From Candidatus Obscuribacterales bacterium (GTDB lineage Bacteria; Cyanobacteriota; Vampirovibrionia; Obscuribacterales; Obscuribacteraceae), in the NCBI GenBank assembly GCA_949127735.1, contig CASBPX010000081.1:1-50444 (forward strand): a stretch of DNA of 50,444 nt, read 5' to 3'. The translations under genes were made by a program, and so were the position numbers. Of this stretch, positions 8,420 to 15,052 are shown piece by piece. The number at the start of each line of letters is the position of its first letter. The first letter of the stretch is position 1. The notes beneath the pieces are model-generated. The model was not told the origin of the DNA. It did not search any database and was given only the letters and a program-made list of their open reading frames with translations.

Positions 8420-8944
8420 ATGAAACAAGCATTTGAAGTGAAGTACAGTGCCTTACAGGCGCCTTTGACAGCGAATGGAGCCGCAGTGGTTTTCGGCCGA
8501 GCGATAGCAGCCATGGTAGACAGTTGCTATGTGCGCACTGCTGGAGTGCCAATGTTCTTTAACAGAGACGGCTTCGGCATCTCTGTGACCTGTGAGTCTC
8601 GCCAGGCACTTGAGGGGCTGCCACTGACTTATGGCTCGGTGATCGGGCATTTCGGAGAGTTGGAACGGGGAGCGGTTTACGCTGTTCCCGCTGCCGATTA
8701 CGAAGCTGTATTCGCTTTGGCTCCAGCCTTTGCTTCTTACCCAACTACGATGCGCCAACGGCTGGCACGCGAAGTTGGCGGTCGCCTGGCAGACTACTTG
8801 GCCGTCAGACTGATGGCAGTGCGTGTGCGAGTGCCTGAGAACGGCGACCGCATTGTCGTATCTGGCGCTGTCGCTGAAGACTTTGCCGCCCTGCCGGTGC
8901 GCTTCAATGGCGTGTTTGAACGCCTGCTCATTTCGGCAGTCTAG
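8420..8944 (+). CDS. Unknown soluble protein, 174 aa
   Basis: The ATG follows AAAGGA. The product (MKQAFEVKYSALQAP...) appears alpha/beta, rich in Ala, Val and Arg, without signal peptide or membrane segment. A repeated style of short strands (GAAVVFGRAI, GAVYAVPAADYEAV, RIVVSGAVAEDF) suggests a compact fold. It precedes the second small-protein gene by 71 bases and probably shares a transcript with it. Family not recognised. Confidence 0.65.
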   Translation: MKQAFEVKYSALQAPLTANGAAVVFGRAIAAMVDSCYVRTAGVPMFFNRDGFGISVTCESRQALEGLPLTYGSVIGHFGELERGAVYAVPAADYEAVFALAPAFASYPTTMRQRLAREVGGRLADYLAVRLMAVRVRVPENGDRIVVSGAVAEDFAALPVRFNGVFERLLISAV

Positions 8945-8953
8945 TAAGACTGT

Positions 8954-9015
8954 CTGAACAACTTCAACCGGGCAATTGCAATTGCCATAACTCGAACCAA
9001 GAAAAGGACAATCAC
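8954..9015 (+). promoter_or_regulatory. Conserved leader of small-protein gene, copy 2, with 16-bp palindrome
   Basis: Aligned with 6275-6342. It contains the perfect palindrome GGCAATTGCAATTGCC (8971-8986), then ACTCGAA and an AAAAGGA ribosome site. The palindrome could be an operator or an RNA hairpin close to the ribosome site. Confidence 0.5.
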
Positions 9016-9201
9016 ATGAACAACGAATACGTCAACCGTCCGCTCTCTGTCATCCTGGCACCGATCGTCGCCCTGAATGCCGTTCTCGCGAAACAAGCTG
9101 GTCTGCCAGCAATGAAGCCCAAGCGCATCTACAATAACCTGCCTGCTTTCGGTGTTGGTGCCGACGGCATAGTCTTTGTCGGTATGCAGGACTGCGACTA
9201 G
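9016..9201 (+). CDS. 61-aa small protein, paralogue B
   Basis: Same length and same order of blocks as the product of 6343-6528: EYVNRPLSVILAPIVA, NAVLAKQAG, KRIYNNLPAFG, GADGIVFVG, QDCD. Differences are mostly conservative, and the C-terminal region keeps one Cys instead of two. The DNA is also similar, including the leader, so this is a duplication with divergence under protein-level constraint. The function is unknown. Confidence 0.75.
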   Translation: MNNEYVNRPLSVILAPIVALNAVLAKQAGLPAMKPKRIYNNLPAFGVGADGIVFVGMQDCD

Positions 9202-9360
9202 AATTTATTCAAATAATTCCGGCCTGGGTGCATGCAGCAGCCTGGGCCGTGATCGCTTTTCGGGTGAACCACGGATGCGCATCAAAGATGAATTCGAGAT
9301 GTAGCTCGCTTTGACCCATGGCCAACCGTGACCATGGTCAACAAAAAAAATGGAGCACAC

Positions 9361-9948
9361 GTGACTACCAACGCGTTGATTTTGGTTGGCATTTTTCTCA
9401 TCGGTATCGACCTCAAGCGCCGGTTTGCGTTGGCGCGTAACGCTGCCCCAAGCAAGGTCAAAATCGTGGAGATCGCCGGCGCCAGCGTTTTGAAGACCCT
9501 TTTGGAAATTGGCATGTTTGTTGTAATTAAGTTCGACGTGGAGCATGCCCTTTTCAATCACCCAGCCAGTCTGCCGCTTTCGCACGGGCAAATGTTTGTC
9601 GAGGGCGTATTGTTGAGTGCGCTATGCATCATCTATTCGAGGTACCTGCCTTTTTCGCGGTGGGCGGAGCACCTCGTTTACAAATGTTTTATTCTGGCCA
9701 ATCGTTTGGGCTGGCGCAAGGCAGAAGCACAAAAGGAAATAGCGATTCTCAAGCTGGCCCTGAAATGTCTGGAGTCGGTTGTCTCGCCCCAAGATCCAAT
9801 TGAGATTCAGTTTCAGTTGACTATTCCTCGCTGGAATCTAAATCGGGCCGAAAGTGCCGTGAGTTTACACGATTGGAGCCGGGCTTTGCTTTGTGCCGAA
9901 AATGGTAACAATCAGTGTTTTAGGCTGCTCACGCAAGAGCTTTTGTAG
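9361..9948 (+). CDS. Unknown membrane protein, 195 aa
   Basis: I chose the GTG at 9361 because GGAG lies six bases upstream; the ATGs at 9328 and 9334 have no ribosome site. Hydrophobic segments lie near residues 4-17 (ALILVGIFLIGIDL) and 43-56 (the stretch around LLEIGMFVVIKF), and a third near 82-92. The C-terminal half is soluble and helical (AEAQKEIAILKLALKCLESV) and looks like a single TPR-like or coiled region. It is the last gene of the plus-strand run. Function unknown. Confidence 0.55.
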   Translation: MTTNALILVGIFLIGIDLKRRFALARNAAPSKVKIVEIAGASVLKTLLEIGMFVVIKFDVEHALFNHPASLPLSHGQMFVEGVLLSALCIIYSRYLPFSRWAEHLVYKCFILANRLGWRKAEAQKEIAILKLALKCLESVVSPQDPIEIQFQLTIPRWNLNRAESAVSLHDWSRALLCAENGNNQCFRLLTQELL

Positions 9949-10178
9949 GTGCCACTCGGCAGCGCCAGCGGGATTTCAAATGGGAGATCTTGCTGGCGCG
10001 CCACTCGAGAAGCACAGCAGGCAGGACCTCAAGCTGCTGGTGAGACTCACTAGCGCGACCCCGAGAGGCTGGCAATTGACTAGACTAGGCTGCGCTCACA
10101 ACTCTATTTTTTGTTTGCCTTGGGTACTCTTTCGTATAGTTGGCATCGTGGGTGGTGTCATTCTTTTTTGCCCCAGAT

Positions 10179-11051
10179 CTATTTTGTTTGAGTTTTGTTC
10201 TCCAGCTGCCAGCCCCATTCCATGATAGAACCGTCATATACTGGAATGATTTCGCCTGTATAAATTTCGTGCAGTAGTGAAAATGTGGAGGCTCGCACTC
10301 CCACTTCGCAATACGAAATCTTTTCTGTTGCAGTCAAAATATCAGACGGCACAATTTCGAGGTAGAGCTCTTTAGTAATGAATGATCCATCAGGTAAAAA
10401 CAGAGACGTGAATGGAAATAAAATTGCATTGGGAAGCCGCCCTTTGACAGGTTGATAGTCATAGCAATCCCCGTTGAACTCGGCTGCGGTGCGCGTATCA
10501 ATCATCAGCGGTGATTGACCGCTTAAATTGTTGAAGACTTGAGCGTGGCTTACGCGCCGCTCTTCGTCTAGTGTGATGCGGAAATCTCCAGGCAAACACG
10601 GCGCTCGTTTGCCCAATTGCACTGGGCCATTGGCGTTGACCCAGGCATTCCAGCCACCATTGAGCATGTAAACTTCGCTGGCGCCAAAATATAGAAACAT
10701 CCAGGCCACACGACCCTCTCTTCCTTTCGAGTTGGCAGAGTCGGCGTATACGACAATGGGCAGATGCTGTTTGATGCCCGCGTCACTTAGCTTCTTTTCA
10801 AACAGCCGCTCTTGCGAATTAGCCAGTTTGCCCCAATAGCCAGGCTCATGCAAAATTGGTGGAGCTGCCGACGGAGCACATTCACACCAATCTTCCCATG
10901 AAATTCTCACTGCGCCTGGTATGTGACTGCGCAGATATTCCGGCTCAGGGCGGGCGTCTATGACAACGAATTTGCTGCTATTGCTGGTGACACTGTTACT
11001 AGTGACCACGTCAGCTAGCAAATTTTCAATTTCAAGCAGGGCAATGGGCAT
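10179..11051 (-). CDS. Two-domain rhodanese-type sulfurtransferase
   Basis: A 290-residue protein with two rhodanese domains. The N-terminal inactive-type domain (about 5-140) contains VVIDARPEPEYLRSHIPGAV and LNGGWNAW. The C-terminal catalytic domain (about 165-285) contains MIDTRTAAEF, the active-site Cys248 in YCEVGVRAS, and a closing VYDGSIMEWG. This is the architecture of thiosulfate or 3-mercaptopyruvate sulfurtransferases (SseA/TST type), which move sulfane sulfur to cyanide, thiols or proteins. The loop CEVGVRA, not CGSGVTA, leaves donor preference open. No signal peptide, so cytoplasmic. It is divergent from the secreted-protein gene at 11225. Confidence 0.85.
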   Translation of the reverse strand: MPIALLEIENLLADVVTSNSVTSNSSKFVVIDARPEPEYLRSHIPGAVRISWEDWCECAPSAAPPILHEPGYWGKLANSQERLFEKKLSDAGIKQHLPIVVYADSANSKGREGRVAWMFLYFGASEVYMLNGGWNAWVNANGPVQLGKRAPCLPGDFRITLDEERRVSHAQVFNNLSGQSPLMIDTRTAAEFNGDCYDYQPVKGRLPNAILFPFTSLFLPDGSFITKELYLEIVPSDILTATEKISYCEVGVRASTFSLLHEIYTGEIIPVYDGSIMEWGWQLENKTQTK

Positions 11052-11128
11052 TAAATCTCGCTAGACCAAATTTTAAAGCTGTACATACATCTCGCTCGCG
11101 ATTATGGCAGATTCGGTTCAATTGCAAT

Positions 11129-11156
11129 TTTGCCAAAAATTTGCCAAAAGATTGCC
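11129..11156. promoter_or_regulatory. Three TTGCC motifs at 11-bp spacing in a divergent promoter region
   Basis: TTTGCCAAAA occurs at 11129-11138 and 11140-11149, and a third partial copy ATTGCC at 11151-11156. The TTGCC cores are spaced 11 bp, about one helical turn, in the gap between divergent genes, as expected for a protein-binding array. No regulator is identified. Confidence 0.35.
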
Positions 11157-11224
11157 CGCCTTCTGCCAACGCTATCTACTAGATTGCAGTTGTTCTCCCC
11201 CGCACTATCACTGAGGCCCGAGCG

Positions 11225-11779
11225 ATGAAAGCTAGCTTGCCCAAACTCCTCGTAAAAGTTGCACTAGCTAGCCTGACTGTTGTTTGTGTGAACCTGGCGG
11301 GGAATCACACGGCCAATCAGGCTCTCGCCCAAGGCGCTCAGTTTGATATGTCGTCGATTGTCAATGCGGTGCAAACAGGGCTCATGTCTGGCCGTCAGAT
11401 ATTGCCTCCTGTGTCCACAGGTTCGGTGGATATCAACACTTGCGATATGCCTTTTTTGAGAAGCAATGGTGGCTCCGGTGCGTTTCCCAACGCTGGCGGC
11501 GGCCCAGGCGGATCGGGCCCGGGGGGGCCTGGATCTACAGGACCAGTTCCGGCTCCTGCGCTGCCGCCAGGTTATGTAGGCATGACCAACAGCCACAGTG
11601 GCGACTACATGGGTTACATTCCGCCAGGTGGGAATCTTTATGATTGGTCGCGTGGAGTCTATGGTTTGACCCCCGGTCAAGAGGCTGAAGCGACCTACTT
11701 ATGGTCGAGCGGCCAGCTGGCACAGGGTTTTGCCAGCGGCATGTTTGCCGGCACCGGCATCAGCATGGGTGGGCCGTAA
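11225..11779 (+). CDS. Secreted Gly/Pro-rich protein, 184 aa
   Basis: The N-terminus is a clear signal peptide (KxxLPKLLVK, then a hydrophobic stretch, probable cleavage after ANQALA near residue 35). A Gly/Ser/Pro-rich linker follows around 80-115 (for example GGGPGGSGPGGPGSTGP) and then a Tyr- and Gly-rich C-terminal part (GDYMGYIPPGG, LYDWSRGVYGLTPGQ). It carries a single Cys at about 73. It is likely an exported surface or matrix protein, with no recognised domain. A strong terminator follows at 11819. Confidence 0.7.
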   Translation: MKASLPKLLVKVALASLTVVCVNLAGNHTANQALAQGAQFDMSSIVNAVQTGLMSGRQILPPVSTGSVDINTCDMPFLRSNGGSGAFPNAGGGPGGSGPGGPGSTGPVPAPALPPGYVGMTNSHSGDYMGYIPPGGNLYDWSRGVYGLTPGQEAEATYLWSSGQLAQGFASGMFAGTGISMGGP

Positions 11780-11818
11780 GTCTCACCGGTGAAGGCGTTG
11801 AAAAAGGCCTGGCAAGAT

Positions 11819-11852
11819 CGCAGAGAAATTTACGCATTTTTCTCTGCGTTTT
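11819..11852 (+). terminator. Intrinsic terminator
   Basis: CGCAGAGAAA (11819-11828) pairs perfectly with TTTCTCTGCG (11839-11848), and TTTT follows. It ends the transcript of the secreted protein at 11225 and reaches the stop codon of the convergent tadA gene. Confidence 0.8.
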
Positions 11853-12381
11853 AGTCTGAGCGGTTTTGGGCGAAGAATTCTTTGAGCAGATTTGAGCATT
11901 CACTTTCCAGGATGCCACCCACAACTTCAGGCACGGGATAAATTCTTTTTTGGCCATATAAATTGAAGGCTGAGCCCAGTGCTCCGGATAACGGGTCGTA
12001 GGCTCCGAAAACTACTTTGGCCACGCGGGCCTGCAAAATTGCCTCGGCGCACATCGGGCAGGGCTCAAGGGTAGTGTAGATAGTTGTTCCTTTTTGACAG
12101 CGCCAGGTGCCCGAAATTGCTGCGGCTTCACGGAGGGCAACGATTTCGGCGTGGGCGGTAACGTCGTTTAATATCTCTTTGCGGTTGCCGCTGGCGCAAA
12201 TGAGCTGTCCATTGTGGACAATTACTGCTCCTACAGGAATGTCTTTTGCCTTTTTAAGCGCTCCAATCTCTTCGACCGCTCCAGTCGCTCCAATCTCTTC
12301 GAACTCAGCCGTGCTGGAATTTTCTTTGGCAGTCTTCAGGGCCAGTAGCATCCATTCCTGGTCGGTTTTGAGCATTTGCAT
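11851..12381 (-). CDS. tadA: tRNA-specific adenosine deaminase TadA
   Basis: Deaminates the wobble adenosine (A34) of tRNA-Arg(ACG) to inosine. Zinc-binding and catalytic residues are intact: HAE at 77-79 (proton donor Glu79) and PCPMC at 107-111. The chain is 176 residues when started at the ATG at 12381; a TTG further upstream and an ATG two codons downstream are alternatives, and none has a good ribosome site. Oddity: after the first helix there is an insertion (about 24-46) built from a 27-bp in-frame duplication. The 17-base units at 12259-12275 and 12286-12302 are identical and encode two EEIGA blocks. Confidence 0.93.
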   Translation of the reverse strand: MQMLKTDQEWMLLALKTAKENSSTAEFEEIGATGAVEEIGALKKAKDIPVGAVIVHNGQLICASGNRKEILNDVTAHAEIVALREAAAISGTWRCQKGTTIYTTLEPCPMCAEAILQARVAKVVFGAYDPLSGALGSAFNLYGQKRIYPVPEVVGGILESECSNLLKEFFAQNRSD

Positions 12382-12473
12382 AATTATTTTGAAAAATCTT
12401 TTGGAAATCTGTCGAGAAAAATAGAGCCCAGTATATATGCGTATGTGAAACAACGGAAGCGCTAAATCGAGAG

Positions 12474-12595
12474 CAGGGGTGTATCAAGATTTAGTCGGTG
12501 ATGTTAACGAAGTCAGGGGTGTCTTTGTTGAAGCAACCGGTTCCGTGATGTAGAAAATTCGCAAACATGCCCGCAAGGGCGCCTGACAGGGGTGT
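12474..12595. repeat. Three CAGGGGTGT copies in a gene-free stretch
   Basis: CAGGGGTGT occurs at 12474, 12514 and 12587, all in one orientation, in the 384-base gap between tadA and the candidate selenoprotein gene. No gene is evident in this gap. The copies could be regulator-binding sites for the downstream gene or chance. Confidence 0.3.
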
Positions 12596-12765
12596 ACAGG
12601 CCGTGAGCGAATGAAAGAGGAGAAGCGATCAGACCAAATTTTCTTTTCTATACTAATTACGAATGCGAGGCGCTGTGAAGCATCTCGCATTTTCGTTTGG
12701 TGTTATGCTGTTTATAAATCGAGTGAGCAAGAGATATGCAAACGAGTGTTCTGTGGAGAAAAAAT

Positions 12766-12993
12766 ATGGATTGGCTGATCATGGTGGGCTTTGTCGCCCT
12801 CTATTTCGCACTACAGCTGTGGATTTTGCCGAAGCTCGGCATCAAGACTTGAATGAGCAGTGCCTGCTCGGTCGAGCAGCCCAAAGTGAAAGTAATAAAA
12901 GTAAAAGGAACGGAAGCGAAAGTAGAAAAGGTTCCTGAGATTCTGCCTCCAGCGGTTGATACAATGCCGTTGGAAAAGCAAGTTCTAAAGTAA
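12766..12993 (+). CDS. Candidate selenoprotein: membrane segment, in-frame UGA, Lys/Val-rich tail (75 aa with Sec29)
   Basis: GGAG stands eight bases before the ATG. Twenty-eight codons encode one membrane helix (MDWLIMVGFVALYFALQLW, then ILPKLGIKT). Codon 29 is TGA (12850-12852), and the same frame continues for 46 codons (MSSACSVEQPKVKV...) to a TAA. The ATG directly after the TGA has no ribosome site, so the tail is unlikely to be a separate gene. A 6-bp hairpin with a GGUC loop starts 17 nt after the UGA, which fits the bacterial SECIS rules. If UGA is read as selenocysteine, the product is a membrane-anchored redox protein with Sec29 and Cys34. A strong terminator follows at once. Alternatives: a 28-aa peptide with a dead tail, or two overlapping small genes. 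Confidence 0.6.
12864..12879 (+). promoter_or_regulatory. Candidate bacterial SECIS hairpin
   Basis: CTGCTC (12864-12869) and GAGCAG (12874-12879) form a perfect 6-bp stem around the loop GGTC. The loop begins 17 nt after the UGA at 12850-12852. Bacterial SECIS elements typically have a 3-14 nt loop with G in its first two positions, 16-37 nt after the UGA. A competing hairpin is possible because a third arm, GAGCAG at 12855-12860, can pair with the same CTGCTC. Confidence 0.5.
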
Positions 12994-12998
12994 ATCGG

Positions 12999-13034
12999 AA
13001 AGGTAAACGAGTGCACCCGTTTACCTTTTTCGTT
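12999..13034 (+). terminator. Strong intrinsic terminator
   Basis: AAAGGTAAACG (12999-13009) pairs perfectly with CGTTTACCTTT (13018-13028), followed by TT, CG and a run of T. It starts six bases after the TAA of the candidate selenoprotein gene, which supports that gene as a real transcription unit. Confidence 0.85.
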
Positions 13035-13041
13035 TTTATGA

Positions 13042-13833
13042 TCATGTTCCGTATTTCACCAGGGCTCCGCGCATTCTGGCTCCGTCAAGGCAGGCCTTGA
13101 ACAACCAGGCCGCCAGCGCCATATAAACAATATTGAGCAGGAAGGCCGACACGATATGGTTAGTATTGACTCCACCACCGGCAAGAATCTGACGCATGCC
13201 TTCGAAAACATGCGAGGCCGGCAGACAGTAGGCAAATGGCTGCAACCAGGCCGGCAAAACACTAACCGGATAAAACACCGCCGATAGTGGCTGTAATAAT
13301 CCGGGCACGGCCCACGCAAGAGCTGCCGCATTGGTTCCCCAGCGCAATATGCATGATGTAGTCATCAAGCCGATTGACCAGCCCATTAAAATCAAGTTGC
13401 CGAAAAGCAGGCCGAGAGCCAATCCCATGGTCAATATGTTTAACGAGTGAAGGTAATACGAAAGCGTGCCCAGTAGGACTAGCACCACCAGTGATTGCAC
13501 TAATCCGACGAGATATGAGGCGCCCACATATTCAACGGCACTGATTGGAGCCGCGAAAATGTTGAGCAAATTGCGCGACCAGACGTCGTCTAAAAACGAG
13601 ACACTGACCACTTGTTGCGCGCGATAGAGGATATTCCACAATATTATTGCCGAGATGAAAAACGTGATCATCGTAGGCACTGCATTGCTTACTTTGAGCA
13701 TGTAAATCGTGACGAATCCCCATAAAAGCAGATCCATCACCGGCCAGAAGAATATGTCCATGACGCGAAAGTTGTTGCGCGAACAGGTGAAAATGTATTT
13801 CACAATCAGCGCTTTTATTACTCTCCAATTCAT
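13042..13833 (-). CDS. ABC-2 type transporter permease
   Basis: A 263-residue protein with about six membrane segments (near 28-48, 53-72, 103-125, 135-160, 170-190 and 228-248) and the ABC-2 signature region with a late PASHVFEGMRQIL motif, as in NodJ/DrrB-type permeases. It forms an exporter with the ATPase encoded ten bases upstream at 13844-14584. The substrate (drug, lipid or polysaccharide) cannot be inferred. It is followed by the convergent terminator at 12999-13034. Confidence 0.88.
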   Translation of the reverse strand: MNWRVIKALIVKYIFTCSRNNFRVMDIFFWPVMDLLLWGFVTIYMLKVSNAVPTMITFFISAIILWNILYRAQQVVSVSFLDDVWSRNLLNIFAAPISAVEYVGASYLVGLVQSLVVLVLLGTLSYYLHSLNILTMGLALGLLFGNLILMGWSIGLMTTSCILRWGTNAAALAWAVPGLLQPLSAVFYPVSVLPAWLQPFAYCLPASHVFEGMRQILAGGGVNTNHIVSAFLLNIVYMALAAWLFKACLDGARMRGALVKYGT

Positions 13834-13843
13834 TTTTCTATAC

Positions 13844-14584
13844 CTACACTTTTTCTACGAGTTGAGAACGCGCCATGGTGATGAACGCTTCTTCTAAGTT
13901 TTTACTGGCGAATTTCTCCAGCAAGTCTGCGGCTGAGCCGTTTGCCACAACCTGGCCGCTTTGCATAAAGAGGATGCGATCGCATAATTCAGACACATCT
14001 AACATGTTGTGTGACGTGTTGATTACAGTCATGCCGTTTTCCCTCTGACGCTTCGCAATAATTTTGCGTACTTTGTCGGCTTGATCCGGATCAAGACTGG
14101 CCGTCGGCTCATCCAACAACAAAAGTTCGGGATCGTTCAAAAGCGCCTTGCACAGGCTCAATCGCGTTTGCTCACCCGAAGAAAGCGAACCCGAAAGTTT
14201 CTTTCTCATATGAGCCAACTCGAACATTTCGAGCAGATCGTCAATTTTTTTCTTGCTGTTTTTGACGTCATAAATTTCGGCGAAAACATAGAGGTTTTCC
14301 CAAACCAACATGTTGTAAGGCAGCTGCTGATAGGCAGAAGCAAAGTTCATGCGTTTGAGAATCGGCACTCGAGATGAGTGCATTTCTTCGCCGAAGATTT
14401 TGATCGATCCTTTTGACGGAGTGATCAAACCTAGCAGCATAAAAATAGTGGTCGTTTTACCGGCACCGTTGGCACCGAGGAAACCCAGTATCTCACCTTG
14501 CTTTACGTCAAAATTCAAATTCTCAATTGCTACAGTTTTGCCGAATTCTTTTCGCAAACCACGCACTTCCACTATGTTGTCCAT
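13844..14584 (-). CDS. ABC transporter ATP-binding protein
   Basis: The start is set at 14584 (MDNIVEVRGL) because GGAG lies nine bases upstream; an ATG five codons earlier contains that GGAG. All motifs of an ABC ATPase are present: Walker A at 37-44 (GANGAGKT), a Q-loop Gln86/87 (SAYQQLPYN), signature LSSGEQTRL at 134-142, Walker B LLLLDEP at 154-160, and switch His192. The signature is LSSGE in place of LSGGQ, common in DrrA/CcmA-like exporters. It pairs with the permease at 13042. Confidence 0.92.
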   Translation of the reverse strand: MDNIVEVRGLRKEFGKTVAIENLNFDVKQGEILGFLGANGAGKTTTIFMLLGLITPSKGSIKIFGEEMHSSRVPILKRMNFASAYQQLPYNMLVWENLYVFAEIYDVKNSKKKIDDLLEMFELAHMRKKLSGSLSSGEQTRLSLCKALLNDPELLLLDEPTASLDPDQADKVRKIIAKRQRENGMTVINTSHNMLDVSELCDRILFMQSGQVVANGSAADLLEKFASKNLEEAFITMARSQLVEKV

Positions 14585-15052
14585 TGTCCAACACTCCATA
14601 AAACTTATAAGGAAACATAACGCACAAACGGGCGATCGCCTCGACTTTCAAGGATGCCTGAAGGCTCTGACTTTTGGCCAGACAGCATTCCCAGTAAATG
14701 TCGTGCTATCGCCCGGAAGCCCGCTGGGCTGCCGCGAATATCAAACCATATAGATACCGAAAACGCTCGTCAATGACGGGGCGAATTACCTGTATTCATC
14801 AAAACTTTTTTCATCAATTTCTACCGCTCTTGTTTTTTTCTATGTTGAGTTACCACCATAACCGAAGCAGCCATATTTGGCAAGGTGCAAATTAACAAAG
14901 TCGAAATTTAAATATGCAATCGTTCGTAATGCAGTCAGACAGTACTTTTGAAGTTGGTGGGACATCGATTGATGCGCGATAAGTGGCGATTTTCAATTGA
15001 ACTTATTTCTGTTTTTCAGCGTTAACAGAATAGGTAGAATGAGGTGAATAGT
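14585..15052. other. Divergent intergenic region, no gene seen
   Basis: These 468 bases separate the ABC exporter and the zinc-ribbon protein. They must hold both promoters. The stretch from about 14800 is AT-rich. I see no convincing open frame with a ribosome site, no RNA gene and no strong inverted repeat. Confidence 0.4.

Noticed and set aside
9205..9591. Minus-strand 128-codon open frame opposite the membrane protein gene at 9361
   Set aside because: Basic, low-complexity product without a ribosome site. The plus-strand frame gives clear membrane segments and has GGAG.
9962..9999. Inverted repeat GCGCCAGC/GCTGGCGC after the gene ending at 9948
   Set aside because: A 22-base loop and no T-run; not convincing as a terminator and may be chance.
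12663..12938. Plus-strand 91-codon open frame overlapping the candidate selenoprotein gene
   Set aside because: It is in another frame and has no ribosome site. The frame starting at 12766 has GGAG, a clear membrane helix and a terminator behind it.
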